64,000 nt of DNA from Brevibacterium pigmentatum (GTDB lineage: Bacteria > Actinomycetota > Actinomycetes > Actinomycetales > Brevibacteriaceae). The stretch lies in NCBI RefSeq assembly GCF_011617465.1, contig NZ_CP050153.1, positions 1-64,000 of the forward strand. The letters run 5' to 3'. A program made the translations under genes and the position numbers. Of this stretch, positions 57,001 through 64,000 are shown in pieces (position 1 is the first letter of the stretch; each line of letters opens with the position of its first letter). The notes beneath the pieces are model-generated. The model was not told the origin of the DNA and searched no databases. It saw only the letters and a program-made list of their open reading frames with translations.

Positions 57001-57006
57001 ATCATA
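57001..57006 (-). promoter_or_regulatory. -10 element of the mevalonate operon promoter
   Basis: TATGAT on the minus strand at 57006-57001, with a TTCGGG 18 bp upstream as a possible weak -35. It predicts a transcript start near 56994, about 30 nt before the mvk start codon. It lies in the short gap after the sigma-factor gene. Confidence 0.5.
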
Positions 57007-57048
57007 TGCCGTACCCCGGCTCATCCCGAAGACGAGGTGACGTCCGTC

Positions 57049-58386
57049 TCAGGTGAGTCCTACCGAGAGGTAGGCGCGTTCGGCGGGGTCGGTCGTCAGG
57101 TCGAGGGCGCGGCGACGGGCGCCGGCCGCCTCGTCTGTGCGGCCGAGGCGGGTGAGCAGATGAGCCCGCAGCACCCAGGCAGGTTGGAACGCGGAGAGGC
57201 GCTTATCGTCTTGGCCGTCCGGGTCGAAGCCCAGCGCGTCGAGTGCTGTCAGTCCCGCCGCGGGGCCGTCGACCTCGGCGAGGACGGCGGCCCGGGAGAC
57301 GGATCCGCCCAGGCTCGGTGCGATGCGCTCGAGGTCGTCGTGGAGGCGCAGCAGCATCGGCCAGTCCGTCGTCCCGTCCCGGATCCCGGCCATATGGAGG
57401 AGCTGGATCGCGGCTTCGAGTCCGAAGCGGCCGACGTGTCCGCAGCGATGGACCTCGACGAGGTGGCCCTGACCGGCGTCGGTGAGTGATCGGTCCCAGC
57501 GGTCCGGGTCCTGGTCGGACAGGGGCACGAACCGTCCGGCGGCGTCCCGGCGGGCGGGAAAGCGGGCGGCCGAGAGGTGGATGAGGGCGGCCAGTCCGTG
57601 GGCTTCGCCGTCACCCGGACACAGCTCGGCCAACAGTGAAGACAAGTAGACGGCCTCGCCGATCATGCCCTCACGCGGTTCGGCCGCCGCGTGCGCCCAT
57701 TCGATCGCGAAGGCTCCGTAGATGGCCTCCTGCACATCCGGCAGGCGGGACTCGAGGTCGAGGCGATCGGGTTCGCCGAAGCCGATGCCGAGCGCTGCGA
57801 CCCGTTTCTTCGCCCTGGTCAGACGGGCAGAGACCGTGGCGGCGGGCAGAGCCATCGCAGCAGCGATCTGCTTCGCCGTCATCCCCATCACGGCCGAGAG
57901 CATGAGCATCGGACGTGCGGCCGCGTCGATGTCGGGATGCGCGCAGGCGGCGAGGAGTTCGAGGCGCTGATCGGGCAGGGCATCGAGGTCGAAATCGGCA
58001 GGGTCGGAGCTCTCGGGATCAATCTGTGTGGGATCAGTGCGCGCGGGATCGATGCTCGAACGATGGGCGCCGTGGCGGTCCGTCGGCCGGTCGAGGACGT
58101 CGTCGTCGAGGGCGGCGGCTGTCCGGGTCGCCGCGGACTTCCACACGTCCCTGCGGGCGTTGAGCGCCACCCGGTGGAGCCAGCCCTCGGGATTGCCGGG
58201 TGGGCCCTGGGCTCGCCACGCTGTGACGGCCCGTTCGAGCGCGGTGGCCAGGGCATCCTCGGCGCCGGCGATGTCACCGTCGGCCGCGGCGATGAGCGCG
58301 ATGATCCTGCCCCAGCCGTCCTGGGACAGGATCATCGCGCGATCGGCCGGAGCGGGATCTGCCACGGATTCGGCCGGGTCGGTCAC
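57049..58386 (-). CDS. ECF-type sigma factor with C-terminal helical extension
   Basis: This 445-residue SigJ/ECF42-like protein has a sigma region 2 with GWLHRVALNARRDVWKS near 66, region 4 (ALPAATVSARLTRAKKRVAALG near 180), and a ~220-residue C-terminal TPR-like extension typical of this group. The linker between regions 2 and 4 contains a Asp/Pro/Ser-rich insert (about 108-130). ECF42 factors are regularly paired with YCII-type DGPF proteins, and one is encoded just upstream with an ATGA overlap. Its regulon is unknown. Confidence 0.88.
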   Translation of the reverse strand: MTDPAESVADPAPADRAMILSQDGWGRIIALIAAADGDIAGAEDALATALERAVTAWRAQGPPGNPEGWLHRVALNARRDVWKSAATRTAAALDDDVLDRPTDRHGAHRSSIDPARTDPTQIDPESSDPADFDLDALPDQRLELLAACAHPDIDAAARPMLMLSAVMGMTAKQIAAAMALPAATVSARLTRAKKRVAALGIGFGEPDRLDLESRLPDVQEAIYGAFAIEWAHAAAEPREGMIGEAVYLSSLLAELCPGDGEAHGLAALIHLSAARFPARRDAAGRFVPLSDQDPDRWDRSLTDAGQGHLVEVHRCGHVGRFGLEAAIQLLHMAGIRDGTTDWPMLLRLHDDLERIAPSLGGSVSRAAVLAEVDGPAAGLTALDALGFDPDGQDDKRLSAFQPAWVLRAHLLTRLGRTDEAAGARRRALDLTTDPAERAYLSVGLT

Positions 58387-58763
58387 GGGCGGGTCCAGGC
58401 CCCATCGACGAACGACGTCGCGGCGGGACGGACCTCGATGGTCCCGTAGCTCGTGCCGGGGAACTTCTCGGCCCAGGCCAGGGCGGCCTCTGCATCGGGG
58501 ACGTCGATGACGACGACTCCGGCCAGGTCCTCCTTCGCGGCGGCGAAGGGTCCGTCCTCGATGACGACCTCTCCCGTCCGGCGGGTCACGGTCTTCGTCT
58601 CTGTGTGGGGTGCGAGCATCTCCCAGGCGACGAAGACTCCGCCCGAGGTCAGGGCCTGACCGAAGTCGTCCATGAGACGCATCATCTCCTGGAAGTCCTC
58701 CGCGGAGGGGGCGGGGCCGTCGGCACCGGGTTCGGGGGCGTGGAAGATGAGTGAGTAGCGCAT
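58383..58763 (-). CDS. YCII-related (DGPF) domain protein
   Basis: This 126-residue YCII-like protein of the DGPF type starts MRYSLIFHAPEP and contains VIEDGPFAAAKEDLAG near 65. The family partners with ECF42 sigma factors; the biochemical role is unproven. The start at 58763 has GGAACGGAGA upstream; an in-frame ATG at 58808 gives residues unlike the family. Confidence 0.88.
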   Translation of the reverse strand: MRYSLIFHAPEPGADGPAPSAEDFQEMMRLMDDFGQALTSGGVFVAWEMLAPHTETKTVTRRTGEVVIEDGPFAAAKEDLAGVVVIDVPDAEAALAWAEKFPGTSYGTIEVRPAATSFVDGAWTRP

Positions 58764-58925
58764 TGCCTGTCTCCGTTCCTTCTGTGCGGCCGTATTTCGG
58801 TCGCTCACAGAGAAGACGATCGAATCAACGTCGATTCAACCCCTGGGCAGAATTCTTCCACGAAATCCCATCGCCGAGGCGGTCCCGACCCCGCCGAGGC
58901 GGTCATCCCAGGCCGGGAGTCGTCC
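58764..58925. other. Spacer with doubled CGCCGAGGCGGTC word
   Basis: This 162-bp gap between the divergent-looking ends of the YCII and oxidase genes contains CGCCGAGGCGGTC twice, near 58874 and 58893. The word is related to the GCCGCCTCGGCG motif that recurs in this window. No gene or clear promoter. Confidence 0.6.
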
Positions 58926-60299
<1,374 letters not shown>

Positions 60300-60435
60300 G
60301 TTGCGTATCTGCCTTTCGAGCGGAGTTCGGCACCCGGAATTCGCTCTTGACGTTACCAGGAACACGTTCGCCGCGTACGGCCAGGGTCAGGGTGCGGACG
60401 GGCGCTCGGAAGGTCGTCCGCGAGCACCCGCGGCG

Positions 60436-60441
60436 TAGGCT
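60436..60441 (+). promoter_or_regulatory. -10 element of the family A polymerase gene
   Basis: TAGGCT at 60436-60441 is followed by six bases and the ATG at 60448. The same hexamer precedes tetR with the same spacing. Confidence 0.5.
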
Positions 60442-60447
60442 GGATCC

Positions 60448-62229
60448 ATGACCTCCGCCCCCGATCAGCCGCCCGCCGCCTGCGTGCTCGGCACGCTGCC
60501 CGGCACGGGGTTCGAGGGCCGCCGGATCGGGATCGTCGACCTCGATCGCGACGGTCGGGAGATCGATCGGATCGACCTCGCCGAGGAGGCCTTGCCCGAC
60601 CATGTCCGTGACCGTGAGAACGGGGCCCGGGGAGGGCAGAACGGCTCCCGCCCGCGCTGGATCTTCAGCGACACCCCGAAATGGTATCCGCCTTTGTTGG
60701 CCGCCGGAGTGAGCATCGAACGCTGCCACGATCTGCGCTTGGCTCATGCGATCCTCGCCCGCTCCGAACTCGTCACCGCACCCGAGGCGGTGCGCGCTGC
60801 CGCCGACTGGGACGCCGCACCCGCCGATGCCGCCGCACCCGAACAGGCGGCCGCTCTCTTCGACATCGATGCCGGGCGCGGATTCATCCCCCAGGTTCCG
60901 CACGACCTCGAGACGACTCTGGCCGAATATGCGCGGCAGACCGCGGCGATCGAAACCGCGAGCGACCCGGGACGGCTGCGGCTGCTGCTCGCCGCGGAAT
61001 CGGCGGGAGGACTCGTCGCCGCGGAGATGCGCGCGGCAGGTGTGCCCTGGGATGAGGCCGAACATGATCGGATCCTCACCGAATTGCTCGGGCCCCGGCC
61101 GATCCGCGACGGGAAGCCGGAGAAGATGCTCGCCAAGGCCGAGGAGGTCCGGGCCGCTCTCGACGATCCGCGGGTCAACCTCGATTCGCCGAACCGACTG
61201 CTCGCGGCACTGCGCAATGCGGGAATCAACGTCGCCTCGACCTCGAAATGGGAGCTGCAGACGAGCGAGCATCCCGCGATCGAACCCTTGCTCGAGTACA
61301 AGAAGATGGCCCGGCTGCTCTCCGCCAACGGCTGGCACTGGCTCGACGAGTGGGTCGATGAGGGCCGCTACCGGCCGGTCTATGTGCCCGGCGGGGTCGT
61401 CACCGGACGGTGGGCGGCCAGTGGGGGAGGGGCCCTGCAGATTCCACGGCAGCTGCGGCCGGCGCTGCGCGCCGACGAGGGGTGGCGGCTCGTCTCCGCC
61501 GACGTCGCCCAGCTCGAACCCCGCGCGCTCGCCGCAATGTCGGGCGACCGGGCGATGGCTGCAGCCGGCTACGGCCGCGACCTCTACTCCGGGCTCGTCG
61601 ACGCCGGCGTCGTGGCCACCCGGCAGGAGGCGAAGATCGCCGTCCTCGGCGCGATGTACGGATCGACGACCGGGGAGGCCGGGGCCCTGGTGCCGCGGCT
61701 GCGGCAGAATTTCCCCGCCGCGATGCACCTCGTCGATTCCGCCGCCGAGGCGGGACGACAGGGCGGAGTCGTGTCCACCTGGCTGGGTCGGACCTCCCCA
61801 CCTCCGGGCGAGGGTTGGCAGCGACTGCAGAGGGCGGCGAACCGCTTCGACGCCACCGGCGCCGATGAGCAGAGAGCGCGGCGGGCCGCCGGTGACCAGG
61901 GACGATTCACCCGCAACTTCGTCGTCCAGGGCACCGCTGCCGAATGGGCGCTGGCCTGGTTGGCCGACCTGCGGCTGCGCCTGGACCGACTGCCGGAGGT
62001 CGACGGCACCTACCCGGCGACCGCCTCGGGGCCGGTGTTCGCCCGCCGAGCCCACCTCGTCTTCTTCCTCCATGACGAGGTCATCGTCCATGCCCCGGCC
62101 GAACAGGCCGATCAGGCGGCGGAGGCGATCAGGGCGGCGGCCGCCTCGGCGGGTCGATTGCTGTTCGGGGATGCCCCCGTCGATTTCCCGCTCGACCTCA
62201 GCATCGGTGAGCGGGCGATCAAAGAATAA
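60448..62229 (+). CDS. Stand-alone family A DNA polymerase (bifunctional exonuclease/polymerase type)
   Basis: This 593-residue protein resembles the short actinobacterial family A polymerases annotated as bifunctional 3'-5' exonuclease/DNA polymerase, and lacks the PolI 5' nuclease domain. Motif A is DVAQLEPRALA near 352, motif B RQEAKIAVLGAMYG near 393, motif C HDEVIVHAP near 544. Leu replaces the Phe at the position of Klenow Phe762, while the Arg, Lys and Tyr of motif B are kept. I cannot see DEDD exonuclease motifs in the N-terminal half. A leaderless start is likely. Confidence 0.85.
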   Translation: MTSAPDQPPAACVLGTLPGTGFEGRRIGIVDLDRDGREIDRIDLAEEALPDHVRDRENGARGGQNGSRPRWIFSDTPKWYPPLLAAGVSIERCHDLRLAHAILARSELVTAPEAVRAAADWDAAPADAAAPEQAAALFDIDAGRGFIPQVPHDLETTLAEYARQTAAIETASDPGRLRLLLAAESAGGLVAAEMRAAGVPWDEAEHDRILTELLGPRPIRDGKPEKMLAKAEEVRAALDDPRVNLDSPNRLLAALRNAGINVASTSKWELQTSEHPAIEPLLEYKKMARLLSANGWHWLDEWVDEGRYRPVYVPGGVVTGRWAASGGGALQIPRQLRPALRADEGWRLVSADVAQLEPRALAAMSGDRAMAAAGYGRDLYSGLVDAGVVATRQEAKIAVLGAMYGSTTGEAGALVPRLRQNFPAAMHLVDSAAEAGRQGGVVSTWLGRTSPPPGEGWQRLQRAANRFDATGADEQRARRAAGDQGRFTRNFVVQGTAAEWALAWLADLRLRLDRLPEVDGTYPATASGPVFARRAHLVFFLHDEVIVHAPAEQADQAAEAIRAAAASAGRLLFGDAPVDFPLDLSIGERAIKE

Positions 62230-62231
62230 GT

Positions 62232-62251
62232 CCATGTGCATGGAATAGACT
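62232..62251 (+). promoter_or_regulatory. Promoter and dyad before the alcohol dehydrogenase gene
   Basis: CCATG-TG-CATGG at 62232-62243 is an inverted repeat immediately upstream of TAGACT (62246-62251, a -10-like element). It could be a repressor or activator site for the following gene. Confidence 0.45.
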
Positions 62252-62311
62252 GCGAGCCGCAGGCGCTGGACGATGTGGCCCAGCAACGGACACGGAATCC
62301 AAGGAGAGCAC

Positions 62312-63394
62312 ATGAGCATCAGCGTCAAGGCACTGCAGAAGACCGGACCGGACCAGCCGTTCCGCGTGGCCACGATCGAACGCCGGGATCCCCGACCCGA
62401 TGACGTCGTCATCGACATCAAGGCCGCAGGCATCTGCCACAGCGACATCCACACCATCCGCAACGAATGGGGCGAGGCGCACTTCCCGCTCACCGTCGGC
62501 CACGAGATCGCCGGCGTCGTCGAGGCAGTCGGTTCCGATGTCACTGATTGGAAGGTCGGCGACCGCGTGGGCGTGGGCTGCATGGTCAACTCGTGCGGCG
62601 AATGTGAGGAATGCCGGGCCGGTCAGGAGCAGAACTGCCTGAACGGCAGCGTCGGCACGTACAACGTCGAAGACGTCGACGGCACGATCACCCAGGGCGG
62701 ATACGCGCAGAAGGTCGTCGTCAACGAACGCTTCGTCTGCCGGATCCCCGATGCGCTCGACTTCGACGTCGCCGCCCCGCTGCTGTGCGCGGGCATCACC
62801 ACCTATGCACCGCTCAACCGCTGGGGTGCCGCTGAGTTGAAGAACGGTGCTCCCAAGCAGGTCGCCGTGCTCGGACTCGGCGGACTCGGCCACATGGGTG
62901 TCCAGATCGCCGCGGCCATGGGCGCGCAAGTCACCGTGCTCTCGCGCACGCTGAAGAAGGAAGCCGCGGCACTGGAACTCGGTGCGCAGCGGATGCTCGC
63001 CACCACCGACGAGAACTTCTTCTCCGACCACGCCGGCGAGTTCGACCTCATCCTCAACACCATCAGCGCCGACATCCCCGTCAACCGCTACCTGCGACTG
63101 CTCAAGCCGCGCGGGGTCATGGCCGTCGTCGGGCTGCCGCCGGAGAAGCAGGAGTTCTCCTTCGGTGCCGTCATCGGCGGGGCCAAGGCGATCGCCGGAT
63201 CGAACATCGGCGGCATCGCCGAGACACAGGAGATGCTCGACTTCTGCGCCGAGCACGGCATCGCCGCGAAGATCGAGACGATCCCCGTCACCGAGGCGGA
63301 CGCCGCCTATGATCGAGTCGTGGCCGGAGATGTGGTCTTCCGCGTCGTCATCGACACGGCGAGCTTCGACGACGTCGAGGCCGTCGCCGTCTAG
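62312..63394 (+). CDS. Zinc-dependent alcohol dehydrogenase (YahK/AdhA-like)
   Basis: This 360-residue medium-chain dehydrogenase has catalytic zinc ligands in GICHSD (~40), GHEIAG (~62) and PLLCAGITTY (~160). Structural zinc cysteines are in CGECEECRAGQEQNC (~95), and the Rossmann motif is GLGGLGHMG (~187). It resembles NADP-dependent aldehyde reductases of the YahK/cinnamyl-alcohol dehydrogenase type; physiological substrate unknown. The ATG at 62312 follows AAGGAGAG. A VanZ-like gene follows 16 bp after the stop. Confidence 0.9.
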   Translation: MSISVKALQKTGPDQPFRVATIERRDPRPDDVVIDIKAAGICHSDIHTIRNEWGEAHFPLTVGHEIAGVVEAVGSDVTDWKVGDRVGVGCMVNSCGECEECRAGQEQNCLNGSVGTYNVEDVDGTITQGGYAQKVVVNERFVCRIPDALDFDVAAPLLCAGITTYAPLNRWGAAELKNGAPKQVAVLGLGGLGHMGVQIAAAMGAQVTVLSRTLKKEAAALELGAQRMLATTDENFFSDHAGEFDLILNTISADIPVNRYLRLLKPRGVMAVVGLPPEKQEFSFGAVIGGAKAIAGSNIGGIAETQEMLDFCAEHGIAAKIETIPVTEADAAYDRVVAGDVVFRVVIDTASFDDVEAVAV

Positions 63395-63410
63395 TCGGTC
63401 AGGGCAAGCG

Positions 63411-63878
63411 ATGACGGGTGCGAGGCGACAGCTGCGGACGGTGCCGTTGGCGCTGCTCATCCTCTACACGGTCTGCATCGGCTTCGTCACGCTCACGCCC
63501 AACCAGATGGACACGGGTCCCGGCTCGTTCATCGCGGGCCTGCTCGAGTTCCTCGCCTCCCACCGGGTGACCGCGTGGATCGACTACGACATCCTCGAGA
63601 AGCTCGCCAATGTCGGAATGTTCATCCCCTTCGGTCTGCTCGTGGCTCTCCAGTGCGGCCGAAGCCGCTGGTGGGTCGGCTGGGTCGCGGGCATCGCGTT
63701 CACGTGCCTCATCGAGGGCGCTCAGGCGACCCTGCTCTCACCCACGCGCTTCGCCACGGTCAGCGATCTCGTCACGAACAGCCTCGGCGCGGGAATCGGA
63801 GCGGTGGTCGGCCTCATCGTCATGACGATCTGGCCGCCGAGGATGGACCGGGTTCCCGTCGATCACGAGGTCCGGTGA
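63411..63878 (+). CDS. VanZ-family membrane protein
   Basis: This 155-residue protein has four or five membrane segments and the VanZ-like layout. It shows VTLTPNQMDTG near 24, the DILEKLANVGMFIPFGLLVAL segment (~60-80), CLIEGAQATLLSPTRFATVSDLVTNSLGAGIGA (~100-132), and a short charged tail. VanZ proteins confer teicoplanin resistance in some bacteria, but most homologues are of unknown function. It follows the alcohol dehydrogenase gene after 16 bp, with no strong ribosome site. Confidence 0.82.
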   Translation: MTGARRQLRTVPLALLILYTVCIGFVTLTPNQMDTGPGSFIAGLLEFLASHRVTAWIDYDILEKLANVGMFIPFGLLVALQCGRSRWWVGWVAGIAFTCLIEGAQATLLSPTRFATVSDLVTNSLGAGIGAVVGLIVMTIWPPRMDRVPVDHEVR

Positions 63879-63914
63879 GGCCGGGTCCCGGTGACGGCCG
63901 TGTGCCGCCGGCCC

Positions 63915-64000
63915 TCAGCCGCCCTCCGACTCCTCGAGCGCTGCGATGCACTGGCCGAGCGCCTCGGTGACCATCGTCCGAGTCTCTTCATCGAGCGGTG
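63915..64000 (-). CDS. C-terminal end of an unidentified gene (partial)
   Basis: The minus strand reads an open frame that enters from the right edge and ends with TGA at 63917-63915. The last 27 residues include LDEETRTMVTEALGQCIAAL followed by EESEGG. The acidic helical tail does not identify a family. The rest of the gene lies beyond 64000. Confidence 0.55.
   Translation of the reverse strand, partial: PLDEETRTMVTEALGQCIAALEESEGG

Overview
The window is a high-GC actinobacterial chromosome segment that begins at the replication origin. Gene content and order (dnaA-dnaN-recF-DciA/DUF721-gyrB-gyrA-DUF3566-tRNA-Ile-tRNA-Ala) are typical of Actinobacteria. A complete mevalonate operon next to the fhaA-fhaB-pstP-ftsW-pbpA-pknA-pknB cell-growth cluster suggests a member of Micrococcales/Brevibacteriaceae, possibly Brevibacterium. 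The genus is an inference from gene content, not something the sequence proves.

Layout. 1-5.4 kb: DnaA boxes on both sides of dnaA, then dnaN, recF and a DciA-like gene. 5.5-11.1 kb: gyrB, gyrA and a DUF3566 membrane protein. 11.1-11.7 kb: a perfect 56-bp palindrome, tRNA-Ile(GAT), a 38-codon DLW-39-like gene and tRNA-Ala(TGC). 11.9-26.5 kb: an accessory block with three MFS exporters, a UvrA paralogue, a CaCA-type cation exchanger with an MntR-like regulator, an aldehyde dehydrogenase, a glyoxalase-fold protein, HxlR and TetR regulators, and a DUF488/DinB pair. 26.6-33.1 kb: a tricorn-protease homologue divergent from argS, and a CynX/NimT-type transporter. 33.1-39.6 kb: a second long palindrome, a coiled-coil membrane protein, a cyclophilin, a rhomboid protease, an unexpected cluster of DnaA boxes, an extended CrgA, a class E-like sortase operon with pabA/trpG, and a GyrI-like protein. 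39.6-49.4 kb (minus strand): the PASTA-kinase, cell-wall and division operon. 49.8 kb: tRNA-Leu(CAG). 50.3-57.0 kb (minus): the mevalonate operon mvk-mvaD-pmk-fni-HMGR-HMGS. 57.0-64.0 kb: an ECF sigma/YCII pair, a GlcD-type oxidase, a stand-alone family A DNA polymerase, a zinc alcohol dehydrogenase, a VanZ-like protein and the end of one more gene.

How the parts work together. The left end carries replication initiation, the sliding clamp, recombination and topology. The 39-49 kb operon couples Ser/Thr phosphorylation (two kinases, one phosphatase, two FHA readers) to septal or polar peptidoglycan synthesis (SEDS protein plus transpeptidase). CrgA and the sortase nearby act at the same envelope. 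The mevalonate operon converts acetoacetyl-CoA/acetyl-CoA to IPP and DMAPP. All of its junctions overlap, which implies translational coupling from one promoter.

Signals beyond genes that stand out: two very long, nearly identical palindromes 22 kb apart; a DnaA-box cluster 35 kb from the window's left end; a repeated TANNNT-N6/7-start pattern that predicts leaderless mRNAs; and low-complexity or tandem-repeat expansions in CrgA, PknA and phosphomevalonate kinase. I found no insertion sequence, prophage or CRISPR array. The window looks like core chromosome with a modest accessory block.
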